DNA from: Pedobacter cryoconitis
GTDB taxonomy: Bacteria > Bacteroidota > Bacteroidia > Sphingobacteriales > Sphingobacteriaceae
NCBI GenBank assembly: GCA_019352875.1
Contig: JAAAFW010000006.1
Location: 90,917 to 154,916, forward strand
DNA length: 64,000 bases
Direction: 5' to 3'
Positions 35,433-44,305 of the stretch are shown one piece after another. The first letter of the stretch is position 1, and every line of letters begins with the position of its first letter. The notes under the pieces are model-generated. The model saw only the letters and a list, made by a program, of their open reading frames with translations. It did no database searches and was not told the origin of the DNA. Both the position numbers and the translations under genes were made by a program.

Positions 35433-36413
35433 ATGATCAATCAATTCAAAACTTTAAACCCCATAAACCTGTTGCTGCTTTTCGCATATACATTTTTTAT
35501 GCGGATTGCTTTTTTAATAAATCCACCACCAAGGCTGAACTTTGAGTTTTTGGAATCGTACACGAAGTTTATGATTCAGATTCCGCTGGGCAGCTCAATG
35601 TCTGTGACGGGAAATATCATGCTTGCCGGCATTTTAATCTATATCCAGGCAATCTATTTTAACCGGATTGTCAACAATCACCAGCTTCTTGCCAAGCCAA
35701 GTTTCTTACCCGCACTGCTTTACATTACCGGTGCAAGTTTGTTCGATCCTTTTCTTATTCTGAGCCCCGTTCTGATCTGCAACTTTTTGCTGATTCTTGT
35801 GATGGATAAATTGCTTAAAATCGGGAAAGCACCGAATGCAATCATGCTGATGTTTGACGTTGGACTATTTATCGCAGTTGGGACTTTGATCTATTTTCCT
35901 TTCGTAATGATGTTGCTCCTGATCTGGCTGAGTTTACTGCTGTACAGAAGTTTTAACTGGAGAGAATGGATCTCCGGACTGGTCGGTTTCCTGAGTATTA
36001 CGTTCTTTCTGGCCGTCTTTTACTATTGGAACGATAGTTTAAACATGTTTTATCAGATATGGCTGCCATTAAAAAATAAGTTTCCGTCGGTATTTACCAT
36101 TCATTATAATGATTACCTGGTACTACTTCCGGTGGTTATCATGATGGTTCTTGCCCTTATTCAGCTGAGAGAAAACTTTTTCAGGAGTTTTATCAGTACC
36201 AGAAAGGCTTTTCAGATGCTTTTCTTTATGTTTCTGATCGCAATTTTAAGCTGTTATACCAAATCGAACTTTAAGCTTTATCATTTTCTGTTATGTGTTC
36301 CTCCGGGTGCGGTTTTGCTCGCATATTATTTTTCCAATGCTACAAAGCGCTGGTTTTATGAAAGTTTGTTCCTGATACTTGTTATTGCGATCCAATTCTT
36401 TTTGTTTGTTTAA
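35433..36413 (+). CDS. DUF6427 family membrane protein
   Basis: A 326-residue protein with about nine or ten hydrophobic helices and few polar segments, and an N-terminus LNPINLLLLFAYTFFMR. This fits the DUF6427 family, an uncharacterised inner-membrane protein of Bacteroidota. It lies between an envelope glycosyltransferase and coaX. No catalytic motif is recognisable, so I assign no activity. Confidence 0.75.
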   Translation: MINQFKTLNPINLLLLFAYTFFMRIAFLINPPPRLNFEFLESYTKFMIQIPLGSSMSVTGNIMLAGILIYIQAIYFNRIVNNHQLLAKPSFLPALLYITGASLFDPFLILSPVLICNFLLILVMDKLLKIGKAPNAIMLMFDVGLFIAVGTLIYFPFVMMLLLIWLSLLLYRSFNWREWISGLVGFLSITFFLAVFYYWNDSLNMFYQIWLPLKNKFPSVFTIHYNDYLVLLPVVIMMVLALIQLRENFFRSFISTRKAFQMLFFMFLIAILSCYTKSNFKLYHFLLCVPPGAVLLAYYFSNATKRWFYESLFLILVIAIQFFLFV

Positions 36414-36435
36414 CCTTTTTTAACAATTTGATACC

Positions 36436-36464
36436 TTGAAACTTGGTAAAGATTAATAGCTTTG
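36436..36464 (+). promoter_or_regulatory. Promoter for coaX operon
   Basis: TTG at 36436-36438 and TAGCTTTG at 36457-36464 are 18 nt apart, fitting the Bacteroidota TTG-N(17-23)-TANNTTTG pattern. Transcription should begin near 36469, about 50 nt before the coaX ATG. Confidence 0.65.
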
Positions 36465-36520
36465 TAAAATGAAGTTTGGAGTTGTCAATTTCCCGGAGCA
36501 GGTTACGTTCATACAGGCTA

Positions 36521-37276
36521 ATGCATAATCTGGTTATTGATATAGGCAACACTAATAGTAAATTAGCTGTTTTTAAAGGTAAACTGCTGGTTTTTTTTCA
36601 AAGCGTTCCCGAACTGAACAAGGCCACTCTGGCCAGTTTTATAAAGGAACAAGGCGTAGAATATGCTGCGCTTTCGAGTGTGAGACCTGAGGATCCTGAA
36701 TTGATCTCGGTTTTAAAAGCCAATACGAAATATCTGCCTTTTTCGACCCGGCTCAATACCGGTGTCCAGAATCATTACCAGACCCTGTCGACGCTGGGTC
36801 AGGACAGGTGGGCTAAAATTATTGCTGTTCATCAGGGTTTTCCAGGACAGAATTGCCTGGTTATAGATGCAGGAACCTGTATAACCTATGATCTGCTGGA
36901 TGACCAGGAGAGATATTTTGGAGGAAGTATCAGTTTAGGAGTACAAATGCGTTTTCAGGCTCTTCACCACTTTACAGGTAAATTGCCTTTAGTGGGCTGG
37001 AATAGGGAAATTCAGCATATCCCGGATGGGATAAGCACTGATACTGCCATTACCAATGGCGTATTGCAAGGAGTGGTAAATGAAGTAGAGGGCTTTATTG
37101 CCCTGCATAATAATAAACATAAAAACCTGAAGGTTGTGATTACAGGAGGAGATGCCGCATTTTTGCTTGATCAGTTAAAAAACAGCATTTATGCATCTCA
37201 AATTAGTCATGATCCCTATCTGGTATTAAAAGGATTAAACGAAGTCATTGCATTCGAATATGTACAAAAAGATTAA
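36521..37276 (+). CDS. coaX: Type III pantothenate kinase
   Basis: From ATG 36521 the protein has 251 residues. The N-terminal LVIDIGNTNSKLAVF (about 4-18) is the phosphate-binding motif of the ASKHA fold, with TLGQDRWAKI, VIDAGTCITYD and GGSISLGVQMRF as further CoaX blocks. It phosphorylates pantothenate in CoA synthesis. A longer frame starting with TTG at 36476 lacks conserved residues and would begin almost at the transcript start. The outer-membrane protein gene overlaps its end by 17 bp. Confidence 0.95.
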   Translation: MHNLVIDIGNTNSKLAVFKGKLLVFFQSVPELNKATLASFIKEQGVEYAALSSVRPEDPELISVLKANTKYLPFSTRLNTGVQNHYQTLSTLGQDRWAKIIAVHQGFPGQNCLVIDAGTCITYDLLDDQERYFGGSISLGVQMRFQALHHFTGKLPLVGWNREIQHIPDGISTDTAITNGVLQGVVNEVEGFIALHNNKHKNLKVVITGGDAAFLLDQLKNSIYASQISHDPYLVLKGLNEVIAFEYVQKD

Positions 37277-38576
37277 TTATATCACTGCAGTTTTAGTTCT
37301 GCTGGCCAGCATTTCTGTAAATGCACAAATTACTAGTCAGTCGCCTTATTCAAGGTTTGGAATTGGTAATCTCATGGGTTCTCCACTTCCGCAGTTTCGG
37401 GCTATGGGAGGAGTATCTACGGCTATCAATAAACCAACAGGCTACAACAATATCAACGTACAGAATCCAGCGTCTTACGGTGGAATACGGTTAACGACAA
37501 TTGATGTAGGTTTAGCAGGAAGTATTGTTAATCTGTCCAGAGGATCTGACAAAAGCAGTTCTTTTAATGGAACCCTTAGTCATTTGACGATTGCAATGCC
37601 AATTACTAAAAAGTCGGCCATGAGTTTTGGTGTAATGCCGTATTCTCAGGTTGGGTATGATTTCGCAGAAAAAGGAACAATTTCAAGTGGTTCCAATACA
37701 GGAAACCCGGCTACGCAAAATGTATCAAACATTTATACCGGTGAGGGTGGGTTAACAAAAGCTTATATCGGTTATGGTTATCAGATCGGTGATCATTTAC
37801 GTATCGGAGGTAATGTTGAGTACCTTTTCGGAAATATTATCGAGGACAGAAGAGTTGAGTTTGAAGACCCTTTAGCTTTGGCTACCCGTCTGAGAAATGA
37901 AAATAGTATCGGAGGGATTAACTTCTCTTATGGTATTCAGTATGATATCAAATTAAATTCAAAAACATCACTGAACTTCGGTTACTCCGGATCATCGGCA
38001 AATGATATTAATTCAACACGCAGTTATGTGGCCTCGAAATACAGAATAGATGGCCAAAATGGAAACACTACTGTAGAGTTAATCGATTCGTTAAAATCAG
38101 GAAAGTCGAGCATGAGAATGCCTTTAACGCATAATTTTGGTATTGCTTTACAACGTGATAACAAGTGGGTTGTAGGTGCCGATTTCAGGATGGGCAGCTG
38201 GTCTAAGTTTAGCTTAAACAGCATTAACCAAGGATTAGAAGATAGTTACGGCGTTTCAGTCGGTGGTCAGCTTACACCAGACATCACTTCCATCAATAGT
38301 TACTTCAAAAGGGTTGATTACCGTTTTGGCTTAAGTTATGATAAATCTTATATCAAACTTGCCGATAAAGACGTGAAAGAAATGGCGCTGAGTTTCGGTT
38401 TGGGATTGCCTTTGGCAAACGCATTGACGACCCGGGCTTTCTATAAGGTGAATTTTACAACCGAGATCGGTAAACGTGGCACAATGCAGGCAAATGCTTT
38501 GCAGGAGAACTTTATCAATCTGCGTCTTGGATTCACACTTAACGATATGTGGTTCAGAAGATTTAAATTTGACTAA
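37260..38576 (+). CDS. Outer-membrane beta-barrel protein (Bacteroidota, near lptC)
   Basis: From ATG 37260 the protein has 438 residues with a signal peptide (about 1-22, ending at NAQ), the opening TSQSPYSRFGIGNLMG and alternating beta strands, ending in an aromatic strand (FRRFKFD). Relatives sit between coaX and lptC in many Bacteroidota, so it is probably a conserved envelope component, perhaps a FadL-like transporter. It overlaps coaX by 17 bp, and its stop shares a base with the lptC start (TAATG), so all three genes are coupled. Confidence 0.78.
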   Translation: MYKKINYITAVLVLLASISVNAQITSQSPYSRFGIGNLMGSPLPQFRAMGGVSTAINKPTGYNNINVQNPASYGGIRLTTIDVGLAGSIVNLSRGSDKSSSFNGTLSHLTIAMPITKKSAMSFGVMPYSQVGYDFAEKGTISSGSNTGNPATQNVSNIYTGEGGLTKAYIGYGYQIGDHLRIGGNVEYLFGNIIEDRRVEFEDPLALATRLRNENSIGGINFSYGIQYDIKLNSKTSLNFGYSGSSANDINSTRSYVASKYRIDGQNGNTTVELIDSLKSGKSSMRMPLTHNFGIALQRDNKWVVGADFRMGSWSKFSLNSINQGLEDSYGVSVGGQLTPDITSINSYFKRVDYRFGLSYDKSYIKLADKDVKEMALSFGLGLPLANALTTRAFYKVNFTTEIGKRGTMQANALQENFINLRLGFTLNDMWFRRFKFD

Positions 38577-39148
38577 TGCAAACTGCCGGTATACTTTCCC
38601 GATTAGCTATACTGTGCATGATCCCGCTTTTTTTAAGTTCCTGCAATGAAGACGACTTAAAAAAAGCGGCTAAAATATCCGCAAAAAAAGTTACGCTTAC
38701 CAGAGACCGTTCCTTAAAGGTAGAAATCACATTCAGTGATTCTGCTGTAGTAAAAGCTAAAGGCTATGCGCCTGTACTAGATCAGGTTAACCCTTCTGAA
38801 GGAAGTAAGTATCAGGAAATGCCCGGAGGTGTTAAAATAACATTCTTCGATCCGCTGCAGAAAATTACCGGTACCATCACTTCAGATTATGCTATCCGTA
38901 AGGAGACCGAAGGGATTACTATTTTCAAAAAGAATGTTGTTGTTGTCCGTGAAGATCTGACCTTCAATACCGAAGAACTTACCTGGGACGAACGCAAAAA
39001 AAAATACTTCTCTCCACGTGGAATTGTGACCAGGCCAGATGGTACAATTCTCAATGCAGTTAATTTCAGCGCACCCGAAGATTTCAGCTCTGTAGATTTT
39101 GAACAAGGCTCAGGCGAGACCTTCGTTAAGGGCGATCTGACTCCATAA
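38576..39148 (+). CDS. lptC: LPS export ABC transporter periplasmic protein LptC
   Basis: A 190-residue protein with an N-terminal hydrophobic segment ending in LSSC, a possible lipoprotein site, and a C-terminal beta-jellyroll of the LptC/OstA type (DSAVVKAKGYAPVLDQ, EEMTWDERKKKYFS-like strands). LptC relays LPS from the LptBFG transporter to LptA. The start overlaps the previous stop as TAATG. No lptA or lptB is in the window. Confidence 0.82.
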   Translation: MQTAGILSRLAILCMIPLFLSSCNEDDLKKAAKISAKKVTLTRDRSLKVEITFSDSAVVKAKGYAPVLDQVNPSEGSKYQEMPGGVKITFFDPLQKITGTITSDYAIRKETEGITIFKKNVVVVREDLTFNTEELTWDERKKKYFSPRGIVTRPDGTILNAVNFSAPEDFSSVDFEQGSGETFVKGDLTP

Positions 39149-39275
39149 TAGCTGGATTACACAAACCCTATTCCCTTAATTTTTAAATACTTATTCAAAT
39201 ACATTTTATTGTTTTCTTTTTTTGGCAAAAGTTGTATCTTGCGCGCTCTTAAAAAAAATATAAATAATAGATATT

Positions 39276-41372
39276 ATGGGTTTTATGACATTTTTGCGGA
39301 ATCGCATGGGCATCATCTTAGTTGGCACCATCGGTTTTGCAATTGTTGCATTTTTAGTCGGTGATGCAATTAACGTAGGTAAGCCATTTTGGGCTGCTTC
39401 TCAAAAAGTTGTCGGAACTGTGGATGGTGAAGATATCAGCATTGACGATTTCGGCCCTAAAGTAGATCAGAATTTACAGCAGTTTAAACAACAATATGGT
39501 GGTAGTGCCAATCCTCAAATGACAGCTATGGCTGTTGATAATGCGTGGAATGGTGAACTTGCTACGATTTTGCTTTCAAAAGAATACCAGCGTTTAGGAC
39601 TGGATATTTCTGGTGACGAATTATTTGATCTTTATCAGGGTAAAAATCCCAGCCCGCTTATTGTTCAGTATTTCGGTAACCCTCAGACAGGTCAGGTAGA
39701 TCGTGCCGCTGTTATTAACTCATTAAAGCAACAAGCATCTAACCCACAGTTAAAGCAACAATGGGATTTATTAGAAGCTGAAATTGAAAAACAAGCTTTA
39801 CAGCAGAAATATGCTAATCTGGTTAAGAATTCAATTTATGTGACCACTCTGGAAGCTAATGACGAATATATCAACAGAAATAAACTGGCAGATTTCAGCT
39901 ATGTTAACCTGGAATATGCAAGTATCCCGGATGCTTCTGTGAAACCTACAGATGCAGACTATTCAGCTTATTATAACGATAACAAAAAGAGATTTGACAA
40001 TCCTGCAGAAACACGTTCATTTGAATATGTGGCTTTCAGCGTGAACCCTACTAAAGAAGATTCAGCAGCTGTAAAAACTCAGGTAGAGAAATTGGCTACG
40101 GATTTCAGAGCTTCTAAAACAGATTCACTGTTTTCAGCGATCAATTCAGACGTTAAAGTTCCATATTCTTATATCACTAAAGGACAATTAGATCCACAAG
40201 TTGATTCGGCAGTATTTTCACTTCCTGCAGGTTCATTTTACGGACCGGTATTCTCTGGAAGTTCTTATAAAATGGCTAAGATAGAAGATGTACGTTTTTC
40301 ACCAGATTCAGTAAAAGCAAGTCATATTCTGTTAGACGCAGCAAAATTGGGCGGTGTTGATCAGGCGGTAAAAATGGCTGACTCCTTGAAAACACTGGTT
40401 CAAAAAGGTGCAGACTTTGCAGCATTAGCTAAAATCTATAGCGTAGATGGTTCGAAAGATAAAGGTGGTGAGCTAGGTACTTTCTCAAGAGGTATGATGG
40501 TTCCTGAATTTGAGAATGCAGCATTTAATGGCCACACAGGTGACCTGAAAGTTGTAACCTCACAATTTGGTGTACACCTTTTGAAAATAGAAAAGCAAAT
40601 CGGGTCTTCAAAAGTGGCTAAAATCGCTTATATAGAGAAAAACCTTTCACCAAGCAGCAGAACAAAAGATCAGGCTTATAAAAAAGCATCTGCGTTCCTG
40701 AATGCGGTTAAAGGTGATAACTTTAATGCTGAAGCAAAGAAACAAGGACTTACAGTTAGTGTGGCGGAAAGAATTACAGGTAGTCAGGGTTATGCTCCGG
40801 GACTTGATAATCCACGTCAGTTAATCCGTGACGGATTTGCAGCAAAGAAAGGTGATGTGTTAACTGAAGTATACCAAATGGACAATGCGTTTGTGGTAGC
40901 TCATGTTACAGACATTAAACCAAAAGGTATTCTTCCATTGGAATCTATTAAAAAGGATATCGAGCCATTGGTTATCAATGCAGTTAAAGCGAACATGTTG
41001 AAAGATAAATTAGCTAAGGCTGCTCAGGGCGCTGCCAACCTGACTCAGGTTGCACAGAAAGTTGGAAGGACTGTTACACCGGTACAGAATATTGTATTCT
41101 CAAACCCTGTAATTCCGGGAGCTGCTCAGGAAAACAAGCTGGTAGGAACTGTATTTGGTTCACCGGTAAATAAAGTTTCCAAGCCAGTTGATGGTGAGCA
41201 TGGTGTTTATGTATTCACTGTAAATGGTTTTGCAAATCCTGCTCCAATGGGTAATACATTCAAACAGAAAGAAATGATGCTGCAGGCATTGGGACAACGT
41301 ACTTTAGGTGCGGCTTTCCAGGCTTTACAAGATAAAAGCGAGATAAAAGACAATAGGGTGAAATTCTATTAA
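39276..41372 (+). CDS. PpiD/SurA-like membrane-anchored peptidyl-prolyl isomerase
   Basis: A 698-residue protein with an N-terminal membrane anchor (about 10-32), a SurA-N-like helical chaperone region (about 45-200, EDISIDDFGPKVDQNLQQF) and a parvulin domain (about 345-440: ASHILLDAAK, GGELGTFSRGMMVPEFE, FGVHLLKIE). PpiD-like proteins fold outer-membrane proteins emerging from Sec. A further degenerate parvulin-like region may follow (about 460-560). The gene has a strong terminator after it and lies downstream of lptC, fitting envelope biogenesis. Confidence 0.9.
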   Translation: MGFMTFLRNRMGIILVGTIGFAIVAFLVGDAINVGKPFWAASQKVVGTVDGEDISIDDFGPKVDQNLQQFKQQYGGSANPQMTAMAVDNAWNGELATILLSKEYQRLGLDISGDELFDLYQGKNPSPLIVQYFGNPQTGQVDRAAVINSLKQQASNPQLKQQWDLLEAEIEKQALQQKYANLVKNSIYVTTLEANDEYINRNKLADFSYVNLEYASIPDASVKPTDADYSAYYNDNKKRFDNPAETRSFEYVAFSVNPTKEDSAAVKTQVEKLATDFRASKTDSLFSAINSDVKVPYSYITKGQLDPQVDSAVFSLPAGSFYGPVFSGSSYKMAKIEDVRFSPDSVKASHILLDAAKLGGVDQAVKMADSLKTLVQKGADFAALAKIYSVDGSKDKGGELGTFSRGMMVPEFENAAFNGHTGDLKVVTSQFGVHLLKIEKQIGSSKVAKIAYIEKNLSPSSRTKDQAYKKASAFLNAVKGDNFNAEAKKQGLTVSVAERITGSQGYAPGLDNPRQLIRDGFAAKKGDVLTEVYQMDNAFVVAHVTDIKPKGILPLESIKKDIEPLVINAVKANMLKDKLAKAAQGAANLTQVAQKVGRTVTPVQNIVFSNPVIPGAAQENKLVGTVFGSPVNKVSKPVDGEHGVYVFTVNGFANPAPMGNTFKQKEMMLQALGQRTLGAAFQALQDKSEIKDNRVKFY

Positions 41373-41384
41373 TCTTATTTTACG

Positions 41385-41392
41385 TAATTTTG
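41385..41392 (+). promoter_or_regulatory. Candidate -7 box overlapping the isomerase terminator
   Basis: TAATTTTG matches TANNTTTG and directly abuts the terminator stem. A transcript from it would begin inside the 5' arm at about 41398, so it would not form the full hairpin. No -33 TTG is clear. Confidence 0.4.
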
Positions 41393-41422
41393 AAACCGGA
41401 AGCCTATGCTTCCGGTTTTTTT
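41393..41422 (+). terminator. Terminator after isomerase gene
   Basis: An 11-bp perfect stem (41393-41403 with 41408-41418), loop CTAT, followed by a T-run. It lies 20 bp after the stop and 14 bp before the DUF2480 ATG. Confidence 0.9.
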
Positions 41423-41435
41423 ATTTAATAATGTT

Positions 41436-41951
41436 ATGGAAATTCAGGAAAATATAGTCAACAAAGTTGCTGCCAGTGGATTAATCACACTGAACCTGGA
41501 ATCATATTATGACCAGGGAGAAAGAATAATCTACGATATAAAAGATAACCTGTTTCATGGTTTGATGTTACGGGAAAAGGATTTCAGGGAGTTTATTAAG
41601 ACCCATGAGTGGGAAGCTTATAAAGGTAAAAACGTCGCTGTTATTTGCAGTGCAGATGCGATCGTGCCTACCTGGGCCTATATGCTGCTGGCTACTAAAT
41701 TAAAGCCTTATGCAAATGAGGTGGTTTTTGGTAATCTGGAAACCCTGGAAGCCGTATTATTCACCAGGGCCCTTGCGAAAATAGATCTGGAATCTTTCAG
41801 GGACGAACGTGTTGTGATCAAAGGCTGTGCCGACGTCACAGTTCCGGTTGCCGCCTATGTGGAGATTACAAACCTGCTTACGCCAGTTGTTAAAAGTATC
41901 ATGTATGGGGAGCCTTGTTCTACCGTACCTGTATTCAAACGAAAGGCCTGA
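41436..41951 (+). CDS. DUF2480 family protein
   Basis: From ATG 41436 the protein has 171 residues; an upstream in-frame ATG at 41406 lies inside the terminator loop and is rejected. The sequence (SGLITLNLESYYDQGERIIYD, GLMLREKDFREFIK, GKNVAVICSADAIVPTWAYML, GCADVTVPVAAYVEI) matches DUF2480, a Bacteroidota family of unknown function. CSADAIVPTWAYM and CADVTVPVAAY are similar, suggesting an internal duplication. It is the first gene of a group with DUF3108, DUF3109 and rmlA. Confidence 0.88.
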   Translation: MEIQENIVNKVAASGLITLNLESYYDQGERIIYDIKDNLFHGLMLREKDFREFIKTHEWEAYKGKNVAVICSADAIVPTWAYMLLATKLKPYANEVVFGNLETLEAVLFTRALAKIDLESFRDERVVIKGCADVTVPVAAYVEITNLLTPVVKSIMYGEPCSTVPVFKRKA

Positions 41952-41983
41952 TGATTTTGGATTGCTTTTTGTTTTACAGAAGT

Positions 41984-42760
41984 ATGAGAAAAATCACCAT
42001 GCTCTCCATTTTCGTTTTGTTATCCTTTTACGGATTCTCGCAGGAACTTCCTTTAAAGAATGAACCTGTGTTTCAAGCGGGAGAGGAGCTGGAGTACAAA
42101 TTACGGTATGGTTTCATTACAGCCGCGGAAGCAACGATTAAGGTTTTAAATTCAGATATGAAGTTTGATAACCAACCGGTTTATAATCTGGTTGTGGATG
42201 CAAAGACTTCTGGTACATTCGATGTGTTTTACAAAATAAGGGATCATTATGATTCTTATATAGATAAAAAGACACTGACTCCGTATTTCTATCAGGAAAA
42301 TATCAGGGAAGCCTCCTATAAGAGACAAGATAAAGCCAGGTTTACGCAGGAGACCAAAAAGGTTGTCAGTAACCGGGGCACATTTACAGCTCCGACCAAT
42401 CAGACATTTGATCTGGTTTCAGCCTATTATTTTGCCCGCAGTCTTGATATATCCGGTTTAAAAATAGGAGATGAGTTTAAACTAAATTACTTTTTGGGTG
42501 ATAAGATCAGCAGCCTTACTGTTAAATATGTAGGCAAAGAAGTTGTAAAAAGTAAGTTAGGTAAAATCCGGTGTCTGAAGTTCAGCCCAAGCATCCAGCC
42601 AGGAAGAATATTTAGAAAAGACAGCGCATTATACCTCTGGATCACAGATGACGGCAACAGGGTCCCTGTAAAGGCGCAGGTTGAGATCTTAGTCGGCGCA
42701 GTCACAATGGAAATTAAATCGGCCAAGGGTCTAAAGTATCCTTTGGTCCAAGAAAAATAA
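41984..42760 (+). CDS. DUF3108 family protein
   Basis: From ATG 41984 the protein has 258 residues with a signal peptide (1-18) cut after GFSQ, so it is periplasmic. Body motifs are EELEYKLRYGFITAAEATIKV, VYNLVVDAKTSGTFDVFYKIRDHYDSYID and the C-terminal PVKAQVEILVGAVTMEI; this is the DUF3108 beta-rich domain. The frame also opens at 41951 (start sharing one base with the DUF2480 stop), which would lengthen the N-terminus but bury the signal peptide. Function is unknown; it probably concerns outer-envelope lipids. Confidence 0.82.
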   Translation: MRKITMLSIFVLLSFYGFSQELPLKNEPVFQAGEELEYKLRYGFITAAEATIKVLNSDMKFDNQPVYNLVVDAKTSGTFDVFYKIRDHYDSYIDKKTLTPYFYQENIREASYKRQDKARFTQETKKVVSNRGTFTAPTNQTFDLVSAYYFARSLDISGLKIGDEFKLNYFLGDKISSLTVKYVGKEVVKSKLGKIRCLKFSPSIQPGRIFRKDSALYLWITDDGNRVPVKAQVEILVGAVTMEIKSAKGLKYPLVQEK

Positions 42761-42763
42761 ATC

Positions 42764-43330
42764 ATGATAGAAGTACAGAACACTCTGGTTCACGAAGATG
42801 TTATCCGCGAAAACTTTGTGTGTAATTTAAATAAATGCAAAGGTATCTGCTGTGTAGAGGGAGATTCAGGTGCACCATTGGAACATGCAGAGACAGCTAT
42901 TCTGGAAGAAATTTATCCGAAAATTAAACACCTGCTTGCCCCTAAAGGCATAGCGGCGATAGAGGAATATGGAACATCGGTTGTAGATTCTGATGGAGAT
43001 CTGACTACCCCATGCGTAGACGGAAATAAAGAGTGTGCTTATGTCACTTTTGAAAATGGAATTACTAAATGTGCGATCGAAAAAGCACATGAACAGGGTA
43101 TTGTAGACTGGCAGAAACCGATTTCCTGTCATCTTTATCCGATTCGTGTAACCAGCTATCCGGAATTTGATGTGTTAAATTATGATCGCTGGCATATCTG
43201 TTCCGATGCGTGTGTATTTGGACGTGAGCTTAAAGTGCCGGTATATACTTTTCTGAAAGGACCGCTAATCAGAAAATATGGGGAGGAATGGTATGCTGAA
43301 CTCGAAAATAGTGTATCTTCAGGCCTATAA
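42764..43330 (+). CDS. DUF3109 family Cys-rich protein
   Basis: A 188-residue soluble protein with a Cys pattern: NLNKCKGICCVEGDSGAPL (C25, C29, C30), PCVDGNKECAYV, TKCAIEKAH, ISCHLYPIR and CSDAC. This is DUF3109, related to the zinc- or iron-chelating Cys-rich (YkgJ-like) proteins. It lies 3 bp downstream of the DUF3108 gene and 16 bp upstream of rmlA, so the group is probably an operon. A metal or Fe-S role is inferred from the cysteines. Confidence 0.88.
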   Translation: MIEVQNTLVHEDVIRENFVCNLNKCKGICCVEGDSGAPLEHAETAILEEIYPKIKHLLAPKGIAAIEEYGTSVVDSDGDLTTPCVDGNKECAYVTFENGITKCAIEKAHEQGIVDWQKPISCHLYPIRVTSYPEFDVLNYDRWHICSDACVFGRELKVPVYTFLKGPLIRKYGEEWYAELENSVSSGL

Positions 43331-43346
43331 CCAAAACTAAGACGTC

Positions 43347-44207
43347 TTGAAAGGAATTATATTAGCAGGAGGGAGCGGTACGCGATTGCATCCCCTTACA
43401 TTAGTTATGAGTAAGCAGATGATGCCTGTTTACGATAAACCCATGATTTATTATCCATTATCTACCTTGATGCTGGCCGGGATTAAAGAGATATTAATTA
43501 TTTCTACGCCTCATGATCTGCCTAACTTCGAAAAGCTACTGGGAGACGGCAGTGCTTTGGGATGCAAATTCAGTTATGCGGTACAAAAGGAGCCGAATGG
43601 ACTTGCGCAGGCATTTGTAATTGGGGCAGACTTTATTGGAACAGATAAAGTAGCGCTGGTACTGGGCGACAATATTTTTTATGGAGACGGAATGACCAGA
43701 TTACTGCAATCCAGTAGTGATCCCGAGGGCGGAGTCGTTTTTGCTTACCGCGTTTCTGATCCGGAGAGATATGGAGTAGTGGAGTTTGATGAGCATAAAA
43801 ATGCAATTTCTATCGAAGAGAAACCAACTGATCCTAAATCAGATTACGCAGTGCCCGGATTATATTTTTATGATAATAGCGTAGTAGAAATTGCTAAAAA
43901 CATAAAGCCATCACCACGTGGTGAATATGAGATTACAGATGTCAATAAAGTATATCTGGAACAGGGTAAGTTAAAGGTAGGCGTTTTAAGCCGTGGAACA
44001 GCCTGGCTGGATACCGGTACATTTGCCTCTCTGATGCAAGCCGGACAATTTGTACAAGTGATCGAAGAAAGGCAAGGCCTGAAGATCGGATGTATAGAAG
44101 AAGTAGCTTACAGAATGGGCTTTATCAGTAAAGAGCAGTTAATCGCGATAGCAACACCACTGGTGAAAAGTGGATACGGAGCTTATCTGCTGAAACAAGT
44201 CAAATAA
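43347..44207 (+). CDS. rfbA: Glucose-1-phosphate thymidylyltransferase
   Basis: A 286-residue nucleotidyltransferase with [17 protein letters not shown] at the N-terminus (nucleotide-binding G-rich loop), [26 protein letters not shown] with a metal Asp, YGVVEFD and [22 protein letters not shown]. It makes dTDP-glucose, the first step to dTDP-rhamnose. The start is TTG at 43347: an in-frame TAA lies 9 bases upstream and the next ATG is past the catalytic loop. RfbB, RfbC and RfbD genes are not in this window. Confidence 0.95.
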   Translation: MKGIILAGGSGTRLHPLTLVMSKQMMPVYDKPMIYYPLSTLMLAGIKEILIISTPHDLPNFEKLLGDGSALGCKFSYAVQKEPNGLAQAFVIGADFIGTDKVALVLGDNIFYGDGMTRLLQSSSDPEGGVVFAYRVSDPERYGVVEFDEHKNAISIEEKPTDPKSDYAVPGLYFYDNSVVEIAKNIKPSPRGEYEITDVNKVYLEQGKLKVGVLSRGTAWLDTGTFASLMQAGQFVQVIEERQGLKIGCIEEVAYRMGFISKEQLIAIATPLVKSGYGAYLLKQVK

Positions 44208-44260
44208 AATATAGATGATTCTCCTGATCAGTGCATGTTCAGGATACAAATAGAAGTACT

Positions 44261-44304
44261 AAACAAAAAGAGAGGGATACCTAAATATCCCTCTCTTTTT
44301 GTTT
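44261..44304. terminator. Bidirectional terminator between rfbA and aminopeptidase P gene
   Basis: A perfect 19-bp stem (44261-44279 with 44286-44304), 6-nt loop and T-runs on both strands, between convergent genes. Confidence 0.92.
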
Positions 44305-44305
44305 G

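Noticed and set aside
36476..36520. TTG start for coaX giving 15 extra residues
   Set aside because: It begins next to the predicted transcript start and the extra residues are not conserved-looking; ATG 36521 precedes the phosphate-binding motif directly.
41406..41435. ATG at 41406 as DUF2480 start
   Set aside because: It lies in the terminator loop; the conserved N-terminus begins at 41436.
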